Assembly: GCF_031458325.1 (NCBI RefSeq)
Contig: NZ_JAVDYG010000001.1
Location: forward strand, 3,038,001-3,102,000
Direction: 5' to 3'
Origin: Nocardioides marmoribigeumensis
GTDB lineage: Bacteria > Actinomycetota > Actinomycetes > Propionibacteriales > Nocardioidaceae
DNA length: 64,000 bases
Positions 15,038 to 24,524 of the stretch are shown piece by piece. Positions within the stretch are counted from its first letter, which is position 1, and every line of letters begins with the position of its first letter. The notes beneath the pieces are model-generated. The model had not been told where the DNA came from. It did not search any database and was given only the letters and a program-made list of their open reading frames with translations. A program made the translations under genes and the position numbers.

Positions 15038-17662
15038 TCAATAGGTGTCGGTTCCTAATAGCCGCTCGCGTTCCGCCGCTACAACCTCACGTGCGACCTC
15101 GGCGTCCGTGATGTCCAGCGCCTCCGGCGCGCTTCCAGCTGTCTCAGACTCACGGGCGAAGTCCTCGAAGAGCTCCTTCTTGCGCGCCAGGATCTCGGTG
15201 ATTCGCTGATCGACTCCTTCTTCAGACAGCAGCCGGTGCACCTGGACTGAGTCCAGCTGTCCCATGCGGTGTGCCCGGGCGATCGCTTGCCACTCCATGG
15301 TCGGCTTGAGCTGAGGTTCGCAGATCACGACGACCGAGGCCGCCTGCACGTTCAGCCCCACACCACCGGCGACAATCTGCGCGACCAAGACCGCTCCACG
15401 CTGGGCTGTCGAGAAATCGTCGACCATTTGCTGTCGCTTGGCTGGGGGCACGCCGCCATGTAGGGGTCCGATGACGCGGCCGGGCATCGCAGCAGAGACG
15501 ATGTCGAGTACGTCTTTGAAGTACGAGAAGACCAGCACCTTGCGGCCGTTGTCTTCGGCCTCCTGCACGATCTCAATAAGCCGGCGCAGCTTCTCGGACT
15601 CGGCACCGCCTCTAAGAGCCGCTTGCCGCATTTGCATGAAGTTCCCGGCCAATACCGCCGTTCGATAATGACACCGGTCCTGGGCGGAGAGCGGCAGCCA
15701 CTCGGTGACCTCGACGAGCGGAGGCAGCTCAGTCAGCACATCCTCCTGATTGCGCCGCAGGTACGCGGGAGCCACTTGCTTGCGGAACTGACGTGGCGCG
15801 AACTCAGTGGCAGTCACGGACAGGTCTGGACGGAGGTAGCCCACCAGGTTGCGGAACTCGTCGATTCGATTCTCTAGGGGAGTTCCGGTGAGCAAGATGG
15901 TCCGGCTGGCCTGTCGGATGAGACCTGCCGAACGCCGGCTCCGCTGAGCGTCTGGGTTCTTGATGTAGTGCGCCTCGTCGAAGGTGAGGCAGGCGACTGT
16001 GAAGCCGGAGGGAAGGCGGCCCTCGAGCCAGCCGAGGGTGTCGTACGTCGTGACAGCGACGCCACCGTGCCTGGACCATGATGCGAGGGCCTGGTCTCGC
16101 CCGGGACCGTGCAAACGATGTGCGCGCAGCTTCGACTTGGCCTGGATTTCACGCACCCAGTTCGTCACGACGGCGGCCGGGCAGACGACGAGGTGGTGAT
16201 GGTCGCCCTTTGCTCGCAGGTGGGCCATTACGGCGAGAGCTTCGACAGTCTTTCCGAGCCCCATCTCGTCCCCGATGATCACCTTGCGTTGAACGAGCGC
16301 GAACCGAGCAGCGAAGGATTGGTAGCCGCGCAGCGAAGCTTTGAGCTGGGAGGTGTCGAGCTTGAGCCGGCGAATCGCGTCGACGATCTCAGCCGGCAGG
16401 TCTCCTTGCACCTTGGCTTCGTCCTCGACGAGGAAGCCAAGCTCGGCGAGAAGCGCATAGAAGTCGGCCGGCCGGGCGAGGAAGTCATCCCAGGGATCTT
16501 TCGCGGGTCCAGCTGAGCGCTCGCCGCCGGCGGCCAGCCGCTCAACGGTGGCCAGAGCCGCGCGTAGTTGCGGAACGCTCCGGGTCTCGGGAACCACGAT
16601 CAACTGTCGCGTCTCGCGCGGGAGGCCACGGAGAAGGGGCCGGACGGTCGACACGGTCTCCAGGTCGTCGCTGGCTCCGCGGATCGAGCGGACGCGGTCC
16701 CAGTCCTGCAGCGCTCGCAGTAGCGCGGTCGCCTCCCGCGAGCGGTTCTTGAGGTCGAGCCGCACCGGCAGGTCGTCGAGGACCGTCTGCCAGAGCGTGC
16801 GTGCAGCCCCCAGCATCCGGTTTCCCGTGGTGTCTCCGACTCCGGGCAAGGTCAGGATGCGCGGACCTTGGTCGAGGACTTGCTGGACGGTAGTGATCCC
16901 CGCTGTCGTGAGTGCTCCCAGGCGCAGCTGCCCCTTGGTCGTCTCCTTCAGTCGGTCAACGGGCATCTCGCTGATCAGCCTGCGAGCGTCCGCCTGCCGT
17001 ACGACGTCGCCCGCCGCCTTCGCCGCCCGCCTCACCTCGGTCTCACGCCGCAGCGCGCGGTCGATCTCGTCGAGGGCTGCCAGCGGGCCGGCAAGGCGGA
17101 TCTGGGGCAGGAGCTCTGCCGCTGCCCCCACCAGCTTCCGCAGCCCGACGCCCCCATCGAGGGCGCTCTCGAGCGGGACGGTCGGCGTGCTGCCCGCGTG
17201 CCAGGTCTCGACCCGAGTGAGCTCGGCCTCAACCTCGGGGTGCCCCAGCCAGTGATGAAGATTCACCAGATAGGAAGCAGCCTGGCGCCCCTGCTCTCGG
17301 CGCTGCGCACTCGCGAAGCGGCGCCTGAGGCCGCCGAGGGCCTTCACGTCGTGCAAGGCCTGCTGGGCCCCGCCCGCCAGCTGGTGGACGCCCTGGCGCA
17401 CGGTGGGGCTCCATGCCGGCGCGGTCTGCCGGCGTGCCAGCGCGGTCAGGAGTCGCAAGTCGGAGTCTGAGAGGGCCAGAGTCCGCCAGGCCACTCCGCC
17501 GCCGACAGCCTGGGCCGCCAGCCGGTCTCTCAGAGTTTGAGCGGCATCATGAGCATCGCCTTCGACTCGTTGCTGCTGGTTGGTCAGGGCCAGGCTGCGC
17601 CGCCGCCACGACCGCACGTGGTCGATGGCGGTCTGGAGATGTGGGTATTCCGCAGTTTCCAT
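15038..17662 (-). CDS. SNF2-family helicase with N-terminal HhH region
   Basis: An 874-aa protein from ATG 17662 (METAEYPHLQ). A longer reading to 17899 would overlap the divergent helicase and has a non-conserved N-terminus. Residues 1-430 are mostly alpha-helical, with a helix-hairpin-helix-like segment at about 245-290 (AGITTVQQVLDQG, LTLPGVGDTTGNRML). Residues 440-850 are a SNF2 core: Walker A GDEMGLGKT (464-472), TTYDTLGWLEG, DEAHYIKN, LLTGTPLEN, and the C-terminal helicase motifs VLVAQIVAGGVGLNVQAAS and QAIARAHRMGQ. It is a DNA translocase. Position suggests a role with the divergent modification/defence operon. There is no nuclease motif in it. Confidence 0.9.
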   Translation of the reverse strand: METAEYPHLQTAIDHVRSWRRRSLALTNQQQRVEGDAHDAAQTLRDRLAAQAVGGGVAWRTLALSDSDLRLLTALARRQTAPAWSPTVRQGVHQLAGGAQQALHDVKALGGLRRRFASAQRREQGRQAASYLVNLHHWLGHPEVEAELTRVETWHAGSTPTVPLESALDGGVGLRKLVGAAAELLPQIRLAGPLAALDEIDRALRRETEVRRAAKAAGDVVRQADARRLISEMPVDRLKETTKGQLRLGALTTAGITTVQQVLDQGPRILTLPGVGDTTGNRMLGAARTLWQTVLDDLPVRLDLKNRSREATALLRALQDWDRVRSIRGASDDLETVSTVRPLLRGLPRETRQLIVVPETRSVPQLRAALATVERLAAGGERSAGPAKDPWDDFLARPADFYALLAELGFLVEDEAKVQGDLPAEIVDAIRRLKLDTSQLKASLRGYQSFAARFALVQRKVIIGDEMGLGKTVEALAVMAHLRAKGDHHHLVVCPAAVVTNWVREIQAKSKLRAHRLHGPGRDQALASWSRHGGVAVTTYDTLGWLEGRLPSGFTVACLTFDEAHYIKNPDAQRSRRSAGLIRQASRTILLTGTPLENRIDEFRNLVGYLRPDLSVTATEFAPRQFRKQVAPAYLRRNQEDVLTELPPLVEVTEWLPLSAQDRCHYRTAVLAGNFMQMRQAALRGGAESEKLRRLIEIVQEAEDNGRKVLVFSYFKDVLDIVSAAMPGRVIGPLHGGVPPAKRQQMVDDFSTAQRGAVLVAQIVAGGVGLNVQAASVVVICEPQLKPTMEWQAIARAHRMGQLDSVQVHRLLSEEGVDQRITEILARKKELFEDFARESETAGSAPEALDITDAEVAREVVAAERERLLGTDTY

Positions 17663-17730
17663 GGCTCCCCGAGTCGCTGGACGAGCAGCAGAGTAGTGAG
17701 TCCGGGCTGACAGGCGCAGCAGACCATGGA

Positions 17731-17743
17731 AGGGTCGGACCCT
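17731..17743. promoter_or_regulatory. palindrome in divergent promoter region, candidate operator
   Basis: AGGGTC-G-GACCCT is a perfect 6-bp inverted repeat centred in the 121-bp gap between the divergent SNF2 gene (start 17662) and the helicase operon (start 17784). A single regulator binding here could control both directions. No regulator gene is inside the operon; the WYL pair about 5 kb away is the nearest candidate. Confidence 0.4.
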
Positions 17744-17783
17744 GTCGGTAGCGTTCTCGAACTGCCGTCCAGGGAGGTTGCTC

Positions 17784-20700
17784 GTGCAGTTAGAACAGCT
17801 CAAGGCGGGTCTGCGGATCGACGGCCTCATCCCGGCTGAGGTCATCACGGTGGTCGCTGCGCAGTGGCATGGCTCCGACGCCGTGGAACTTACGTACAAG
17901 AACTCTGCCGGTGGGCTGGGTCAGCAGGTCGTCTTTCGCAAGGACGAGGAGAAGCTCAGCATTGCCCAGACCGGCAGCCGAGCCTTCGACGCCTCCGCAA
18001 GCGACTTCAAACTCGTGGCCGAGGCTCAGCGGATCACGCTGGCCGGTCTCTTTGACCCGATGCTCGCAGTGGCGACGAGCGATGTGCAGCCGCTGCCGCA
18101 CCAGATTCGGGCGGTATACGGCGAGTTGTTACCTCGCACTCCGCTCCGGTTTCTGCTTGCCGACGACCCCGGTGCCGGCAAGACCATCATGGCCGGCCTT
18201 TACATCAAGGAGCTGTTGCTTCGTGACGACGTGAAGCAGTGCCTCATCATCGCGCCCGGTGGACTTGTCGAGCAGTGGCAGGACGAGCTGTTCTTCAAGT
18301 TCGGTCTCCGGTTCGACCTGCTCACGAACCAGCTGATCGACGCCCAGGTCAACTTCAACGTCTTCGAGACCAACCCGCTGCTGATCGCGCGGATGGATCA
18401 GCTCTCCCGCAACGAGCAGCTCCAGGCGCAGCTCAAGGAGACCGAGTGGGACCTCATCATCGTCGACGAGGCCCACCGCATGGGGGCGCACTACTTCGGC
18501 GGCGAGCTCCGAAAGACTAAGCGCTTCCTGCTCGGCGAGCTGCTCGGTCAGATCACCCGTCACTTGCTCCTGATGACCGCCACGCCGCACTCCGGCAAGG
18601 AGGAAGACTTTCAGCTCTTCCTCACTCTGCTCGACCGCGACCGTTTCGAGGGAAAGCAGAAGAAGAGCGCTGACGTCAGCGGCATCATGCGCCGCATGGT
18701 CAAGGAAGACCTCCTGACGTTCGAGGGCAAGAAGCTGTTCCCCGAGCGCATCGCCGAAACGGTCCCGTACGAGCTCACGGCCCTGGAGTACGACCTCTAC
18801 GAGGACGTAACCCACTACGTCCGCGAGGGGATGAACCGCGCCGAGCGCATCGGCGGCAAGCGCAAGAACACAGTCGGCTTCGCCCTCACCGTCCTCCAGC
18901 GACGCCTCGCCTCCAGCCCCGAGGCGATCTACAAGAGCCTGGTGCGACGCGCCGAACGGTTGGAGCGCAAGAAGCAGGAGATCCTCAACGGCACCTATCG
19001 CGAGGTCGAGCCCGACATCGACCTGAGCGAGATCGACGACGACGAGTTTAATGCCGAAGAGATCGAGGCAGCCGAGGAGGAACTGCTCGACGCTGCGACG
19101 GCTGCTCAGACAGTTGAGGAGCTCAACGCCGAGCTCATCGAGCTCGGCGAGCTCGTTAAGACAGCGCGTCTCGTACGCGAGGCCGGCACGGACCGCAAGT
19201 GGACCGAACTGTCCACCATCCTCCAGGACAACGCCCTCGTCACCGACGCCAACGGCTGGCCGCGGAAGTTCATCATCTTCACCGAACACCGCGACACCCT
19301 CGACTACCTCCAGGGCAAGATCGGCTCCCTGCTCGGCAAGCCGGACGCGGTTCGCGCCATTCACGGTGGAGTTCGTCGGGCCGAACGACGGCAGATCACC
19401 GAGGAGTTCACCAAGAATCGCAACTGCCAGATCCTGCTGGCCACCGACGCGGCCGGCGAAGGTCTGAACCTCCAGGCCGCTCACCTGATGGTCAACTACG
19501 ACCTCCCGTGGAACCCCAACCGGATCGAGCAGCGCTTCGGCCGCGTCCACCGCATCGGCCAGGAAGAGGTCTGCCGCCTCTGGAACCTCGTCGCCTCCAA
19601 CACGCGCGAGGGCGAGGTCTTCACCCGCCTGCTCGAGAAGCTCGACCAGATGCGCAAGACCTACGGCGGCAAGGTCTTCGACGTGCTCGGAGAAGCCTTC
19701 ACCGACACCCCGTTGCGCAACCTCCTACTGGAGGCCATCCAGTACGGCGACCGCGCGGACGTGAAGGCCAAGATGCACGAGGTCATCGATGCCTCCGTAG
19801 GCGACGGGCTCAAGGACCTGCTGGACGAGCGCGCCCTCGCTTCGGACCACCTCGCCGACGCCGACCTGCAGGCCCTCCGCGCCGCGATGGACGAGGCCCG
19901 GGCACGTCGCCTTCAGCCGCACTACATCGAGCTCGCCTTCAAGGCAGCGTTCACCAAGCTCGGCGGACGTATCGCCAAGCGTGAGCAGGGCCGCTACGAG
20001 ATTGCCAACGTGCCTCAGCACATTCGGTCCGGCGGCACGGGACCGATCGCCACCAAGTACGATCGGGTCACCTTCGACCTCAGCCACGTCCAGCCCGATG
20101 ACCTCGCGCGGGCCGACCTCCTTGCACCCGGTCATCCTCTTCACGACGCGGTCATGACCGAGGCCATCCGCAACTTCGGCGGGGCACTCAACCAGGGCAC
20201 GATCCTCGTCTCGTCCACGCTGGAGGAACCGCAGCTCCTTGTCGGCGTTGTCGAGGAGGTCGCCGACGCGACCGGCGAGTCCGTGGCCAGACGCTTCGGG
20301 TACGCCTTCGTCGACAGCTTCGGCACAGTTAGCCCCGCCGGGCCTGCGCCGTACCTGGATTGCGTCGCGGCACCAGCGGGTCCGGCAACGGACGCCGCGA
20401 GGCGACTGGGCTGGCTCGGCGACGCCGAGGACAGGGCGACGAGCTGGATCATCGCCAACCAGCTTCCCGAGTACCTCGCCGAGGTCCAGCCGCGCCGCCT
20501 TAACGAGCTGACCAAGGCACGCGACCTCGTCACCAAGCGCCTGAGCGCCGAGAGTGAACGACTCCTGCTCGACGCCGCCATTGCTTCGGAGAGGGAGCAG
20601 AAGGGTGAGAAGCCGAAGGAGTCCTCAGACAGCCTGAACCGCAAGGCTGTCGAACTCGACTCGCGACTCCGCAAGCGCCTCGCGCTCCTCGATCAGCAGC

Positions 20701-21194
20701 AGTTGATGTCGACGAAGCCGCCGCACATCGCCACCGCGGCACTGGTACTGCCCATCGGGATGATAGAAGGCGCGATCCCGGCGACTGCGCCGATCCACGC
20801 GAAGGAGACCAAGGCAGTCGAGCGTCGCGGCGTCGATCTTGTCCTTGCCCGTGAGCGGGAACTCGGGCGCAAGCCAGTCGAGCAGGCCTTCAATAACAAG
20901 GGCTTCGACATCCTGTCGGCCGACGCGAACGGCGACACCTATCGGATCGAGGTCAAAGCGCGCATTGAGGGCGCGAAGGACTTCTTCGTGACGCATAACG
21001 AAGTCATGACCGGCAAAAATGCCGTACCGCGCTACCGACTCGCGCTCGTTCGGGTCGATCAGCGCGGGGCGCAGTACGACGAGGTCCGCTACCTCAGTGA
21101 CCCGTTCGCCACCACAGACCTTGGCGACTTCGAGGCCACCGGCGTCCGTGGCGACTGGGCAAGAACCTGGTCTAAGGGAACGGCGCCGTTCTGA
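17784..21194 (+). CDS. SNF2-like DEAH helicase with C-terminal DUF3883
   Basis: An 1136-aa protein. GTG 17784 follows GGGAGG by 6 bases; an in-frame TTG at 17778 would sit on that ribosome site. The core has Walker A DDPGAGKT (G130-T134), DEAH at 228-231, LMTATPHSGKEEDF, and the C-terminal helicase motifs KFIIFTEHRDTLDYLQ, ATDAAGEGLNLQ and QRFGRVHRIGQ. A long middle region is charged and helical. Residues about 1015-1110 match DUF3883 (FDILSADANGDTYRIEVKAR), a domain with a PD-(D/E)XK-like EVK signature, typical of defence helicases. It opens a tightly coupled operon with a DNA methyltransferase and a DUF499 ATPase. Confidence 0.92.
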   Translation: MQLEQLKAGLRIDGLIPAEVITVVAAQWHGSDAVELTYKNSAGGLGQQVVFRKDEEKLSIAQTGSRAFDASASDFKLVAEAQRITLAGLFDPMLAVATSDVQPLPHQIRAVYGELLPRTPLRFLLADDPGAGKTIMAGLYIKELLLRDDVKQCLIIAPGGLVEQWQDELFFKFGLRFDLLTNQLIDAQVNFNVFETNPLLIARMDQLSRNEQLQAQLKETEWDLIIVDEAHRMGAHYFGGELRKTKRFLLGELLGQITRHLLLMTATPHSGKEEDFQLFLTLLDRDRFEGKQKKSADVSGIMRRMVKEDLLTFEGKKLFPERIAETVPYELTALEYDLYEDVTHYVREGMNRAERIGGKRKNTVGFALTVLQRRLASSPEAIYKSLVRRAERLERKKQEILNGTYREVEPDIDLSEIDDDEFNAEEIEAAEEELLDAATAAQTVEELNAELIELGELVKTARLVREAGTDRKWTELSTILQDNALVTDANGWPRKFIIFTEHRDTLDYLQGKIGSLLGKPDAVRAIHGGVRRAERRQITEEFTKNRNCQILLATDAAGEGLNLQAAHLMVNYDLPWNPNRIEQRFGRVHRIGQEEVCRLWNLVASNTREGEVFTRLLEKLDQMRKTYGGKVFDVLGEAFTDTPLRNLLLEAIQYGDRADVKAKMHEVIDASVGDGLKDLLDERALASDHLADADLQALRAAMDEARARRLQPHYIELAFKAAFTKLGGRIAKREQGRYEIANVPQHIRSGGTGPIATKYDRVTFDLSHVQPDDLARADLLAPGHPLHDAVMTEAIRNFGGALNQGTILVSSTLEEPQLLVGVVEEVADATGESVARRFGYAFVDSFGTVSPAGPAPYLDCVAAPAGPATDAARRLGWLGDAEDRATSWIIANQLPEYLAEVQPRRLNELTKARDLVTKRLSAESERLLLDAAIASEREQKGEKPKESSDSLNRKAVELDSRLRKRLALLDQQQLMSTKPPHIATAALVLPIGMIEGAIPATAPIHAKETKAVERRGVDLVLARERELGRKPVEQAFNNKGFDILSADANGDTYRIEVKARIEGAKDFFVTHNEVMTGKNAVPRYRLALVRVDQRGAQYDEVRYLSDPFATTDLGDFEATGVRGDWARTWSKGTAPF

Positions 21195-21706
21195 TGGGAA
21201 CGAGTGGCTCAGGTCGTAGGACGCTGGTTGCTGTATTGAGTAATCCTCCGGTGACAGATGGTCAACGCACGCTGCGCCGCGTCGAGCTCGCCAGATCCAT
21301 CCTTGGCTTCGATGCGCACGCTGTTGTCAACATTTTCGCGATTCCATCGCACGCAACTGGAGCGCTCGGCACTCTCGGGGTGGCGGAATCAGGATGGATC
21401 GATGCCCGACGGGAGATGTGCGCTGGGCTTGCCGGCGCAAAAGGGGTGCTGCTCGGCTACGGATCGTCCCCGCCTTCCGGCGCAGCGCGCGCGCAGTTCC
21501 GCGGACAGGTCGATTGGCTGGCTAGTCAGCTGTCAGAGTTGGCCGTGCCCGTTTGGCAGTTTGGAGACGGTCCCAGACATCCGTCGCGATGGCAGCGCTG
21601 GACGCATCGCGCATATCCCGGGATCGGATTTGAGGAGGCGGTGAGGCGCAGCCTTGTCCTGGTTGATCCCGAATCAACCATTGGCGCCCACCAGGTTTTG
21701 ATTTGA
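21194..21706 (+). CDS. DUF1643-like protein
   Basis: A 170-aa protein whose ATG shares one base with the helicase stop. The N-terminus VAVLSNPPVTDGQRTLRRVE resembles the DUF1643 signature (MLNPS..D..T.RR). It is followed by AHAVVNIFAIPSHATGAL, VLLGYGSSPPSGAARAQF and a C-terminal segment near RHPSRW. DUF1643 is an uncharacterised family seen in phages and defence islands. Start overlap and same strand place it in the helicase-methyltransferase operon. Its role there is unknown; a nucleotide or base recognition role is only speculation. Confidence 0.75.
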   Translation: MGTSGSGRRTLVAVLSNPPVTDGQRTLRRVELARSILGFDAHAVVNIFAIPSHATGALGTLGVAESGWIDARREMCAGLAGAKGVLLGYGSSPPSGAARAQFRGQVDWLASQLSELAVPVWQFGDGPRHPSRWQRWTHRAYPGIGFEEAVRRSLVLVDPESTIGAHQVLI

Positions 21707-21764
21707 GGGTCGAAGAAGAGCCGCACGATCAGGGTCGAGGACGAGCAAAGGGACGAGGACGTCG

Positions 21765-24524
21765 GTGCAGAAGCGGAAGTTAATCGAAGTGGCATTGCCG
21801 CTGGAGACCATCAACAGGGAGTCAGCTAGGGAGAAGTCGATCCGGCACGGCCACCCGTCGACCCTGCACCTGTGGTGGGCGCGGCGGCCGCTCGCCGCCG
21901 CTCGAGCGGTGATCTTCGCTCAGCTGGTCGATGACCCGTCCTCACGCCCAGACGAGTTCCCCACCGAGGAACTTCAGCGCAAGGAGCGAGAGAGACTGCA
22001 CTCCCTGATTGAGCGACTCGTGGTGTGGGAGAACATCCGCGACAAGAAACTGCTCGCTGAGGCCCACGCCGAGATTCTCAAATCCACCGACGGCGAGCCG
22101 CCGACGATCCTTGACCCGTTCGCGGGTGGTGGCACCATCCCGCTGGAGGCCCAGCGACTCGGTCTCGAAGCCCGTGCCTCGGACCTTAACCCTGTAGCAG
22201 TGCTAATCAACAAGGCGCTCATCGAGATCCCACCGACATTCCGGGGCCAGCCGCCGGTCTATCCGGGCCTCGCCGATGCAGAGATCCGACTTTGGACGGG
22301 CGCAGAGGGGCTTGCCGCCGACGTGCGTGCCTACGGACGGTGGATGCGCGACGAGGCGGAGAAGCGTATCGGCCACCTCTACCCTCAAGCGGCCCTACCT
22401 GACGGCGGGAGGGCGCCAGTCATCGCTTGGATCTGGGCCCGCACCGTCACATGTCCCAACCCCGCGTGCGGGATTGAGATGCCCCTCGTCCGCTCGTGGT
22501 GGCTGGGCAAGAAGAAGGGCAAGGAGGCATATGTCGTCCCTGTGGTCGTCCCCGACACCAGCAATCCTTCGGGGCAGCGAGTGAGGTTCGAGATCGGGCA
22601 CGACAAGGCCGGTGCCCCCAGCGCTGCCGGTGACGGCACTGTGTCCAAGACCGGAGCGGTGTGCCTTGCCTGCGAGGCCGCTGTCGACCTCAACTACGTC
22701 CGCGCCGAAGGGCGTGCAGGGCGCATCGGGGTTACGCTCATGGCCGTCGTTGCCGAGGGCAACCGTCAGCGAATCTACGTTGATCCCACCGACGAGCACA
22801 GTTACGCAGCCGACGTTGATCGACCCGACGACATCCCGGACACGCCGTTGCCAGCCGAGGCTCTTGGCTTTCGGGTCCAGTCATACGGCATGAAGAGCTG
22901 GGCGGACCTATTCACCAACCGTCAACTCGTGGCCCTGACTACCTTCAGCGACCTAGTTACGGAGGCCCGCGCCCGCATCATCGCTGACGGGGGCACCGAC
23001 GCATACGCCGACGCCGTCGCCACCTACCTCGGCATGGGCGTGAGCCGAATGACGGATATCGCCAACGCTCTGTGCCGTTGGGAGAACACGAAGGAGCAGG
23101 TCCGGAATCTGTTCGGTCGTCAGGCGATCTCGATGCTTTGGGACTTCGGCGAAACTCGCCCATTTGGGAAGGCCGCAGGCGCTTACGAGGTGAGCCTCGG
23201 AAACCTGGTGAAGACGATCGCGGACACCGGCGGACCCATTGGCGAGGTCCGCCAGGCGGATGCGTCAAGCCGGTCATACGACGGCGTTCTCATCAGCACG
23301 GACCCGCCGTACTACGACAACATCGGCTACTCGGACCTGTCCGACTTCTTCTATGTGTGGCTGCGACGGTCCTTGCGCAAGGTGCAGCCAGATCTCCTCG
23401 CCACGATGCTCGTACCGAAGGCCGAAGAGCTCGTTGCTAACCCATACCGTCATGACGGCAAGCAGGGCGCGCGGGAGTTCTTCGAGAACGGCTTCAGGGA
23501 TGTCTTCGCACACGCTCGGGAGACCGCATCCACGGAATACCCGATCACGGTCTGGTACGCGTTCAAGCAGAGCGACAGCGATGAGGCCGGAACTGCATCG
23601 ACCGGCTGGGAGACACTCCTTGAAGGCATGATCCACGCAGGCTGGATGATCACGTCTACGTGGCCGACCCGGAGTGAGCTCGGTAATCGGATGCGGGGCC
23701 AGGAGTCGAACGCCCTCGCATCGTCGATCGTGTTGTCTTTGCGGCCTCGCCCCGACGGCGCTCCGACTACGGATCGACGCGGCTTCATTGCCGCGCTGGA
23801 GGCCGAGCTGCCCGCCGCGCTGCGAAAGCTTCAACAGGGACTGATCGCCCCGGTCGATCTTCCACAGGCGGCCATTGGACCGGGGATGGCAGTTTTCAGC
23901 CGCTTCGGTGCGGTGCTCGAGCCTGACGGTATGAAGATGACGGTTCGATCAGCGCTGTCGAGGATCAACGAGATTCTGGATCAGGTGTTGAACGAGCAGG
24001 AAGGCGACTTCGACTCGCCCTCACGGTTTGCAATCGCGTGGTACCGCCAACACGGCTACAACGTCGGGAAGTTCGGTGACGCGGACAACCTAGCGCGCGC
24101 GCGAAACACGAGCGTAGACGTCATGGAGCGAGACGAGATTCTCACAAGTCGCGCCGGCAGCGTTCAACTCGTCAAGCCTGGCGGCCTCCGCTGGGACTAC
24201 GACATCCTTAAGGACACACACACCAGCAACTGGGAGGCTCTCCACCACCTGATTAAGGTTCTAGAGCGAGACGGCATCGCCCCGGCCGGTGACTTCCTTA
24301 ATGGTGCGCTTACGCGTCCCGACGGCGCAGTTGACGCCGACCTCATCAAAGAGCTCGCTCACTTACTGTTCCGGATCGCTGAAGGCAACGGGTGGACGAA
24401 GGATGCGCTCAGTTTCAACACACTGGTCACTACTTGGCCCGAGATCCTCGTGATAGCCCGGTCCGTGAATGAGCCCACCGCGCAGCAGGGCGCGTTCGAC
24501 TTCGACGGGGGAGATGAGGACTGA
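21765..24524 (+). CDS. DUF1156 DNA methyltransferase
   Basis: A 919-aa protein from GTG 21765, preceded by AAAGGGACGAGG. The DUF1156 N-terminus is clear (EVALPLETINRESAREKSIR, HGHPSTLHLWWARRPLAAAR). Motif I is DPFAGGG (from residue 117) and motif IV is DPPY (513-516, in STDPPYYDNIGYSDLSDFF), the signature of amino-methyltransferases acting on adenine or N4-cytosine. An inserted region between them contains CPNPACG and CLACE, a possible zinc ribbon, probably for target recognition. It would modify host DNA for self/non-self discrimination by the helicase/ATPase machinery around it. The stop overlaps the DUF262 gene. Confidence 0.93.
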   Translation: MQKRKLIEVALPLETINRESAREKSIRHGHPSTLHLWWARRPLAAARAVIFAQLVDDPSSRPDEFPTEELQRKERERLHSLIERLVVWENIRDKKLLAEAHAEILKSTDGEPPTILDPFAGGGTIPLEAQRLGLEARASDLNPVAVLINKALIEIPPTFRGQPPVYPGLADAEIRLWTGAEGLAADVRAYGRWMRDEAEKRIGHLYPQAALPDGGRAPVIAWIWARTVTCPNPACGIEMPLVRSWWLGKKKGKEAYVVPVVVPDTSNPSGQRVRFEIGHDKAGAPSAAGDGTVSKTGAVCLACEAAVDLNYVRAEGRAGRIGVTLMAVVAEGNRQRIYVDPTDEHSYAADVDRPDDIPDTPLPAEALGFRVQSYGMKSWADLFTNRQLVALTTFSDLVTEARARIIADGGTDAYADAVATYLGMGVSRMTDIANALCRWENTKEQVRNLFGRQAISMLWDFGETRPFGKAAGAYEVSLGNLVKTIADTGGPIGEVRQADASSRSYDGVLISTDPPYYDNIGYSDLSDFFYVWLRRSLRKVQPDLLATMLVPKAEELVANPYRHDGKQGAREFFENGFRDVFAHARETASTEYPITVWYAFKQSDSDEAGTASTGWETLLEGMIHAGWMITSTWPTRSELGNRMRGQESNALASSIVLSLRPRPDGAPTTDRRGFIAALEAELPAALRKLQQGLIAPVDLPQAAIGPGMAVFSRFGAVLEPDGMKMTVRSALSRINEILDQVLNEQEGDFDSPSRFAIAWYRQHGYNVGKFGDADNLARARNTSVDVMERDEILTSRAGSVQLVKPGGLRWDYDILKDTHTSNWEALHHLIKVLERDGIAPAGDFLNGALTRPDGAVDADLIKELAHLLFRIAEGNGWTKDALSFNTLVTTWPEILVIARSVNEPTAQQGAFDFDGGDED

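Noticed and set aside
15038-17899. Extended start of the SNF2 helicase at 17899
   Set aside because: The extra 79 residues overlap the divergent helicase gene and have no ribosome site; ATG 17662 gives a sensible N-terminus.
18129-19550. Long minus-strand frame opposite the DUF3883 helicase
   Set aside because: Leu/Glu/Val-rich mirror of the helicase; no motif, and the plus strand codes for conserved helicase motifs.
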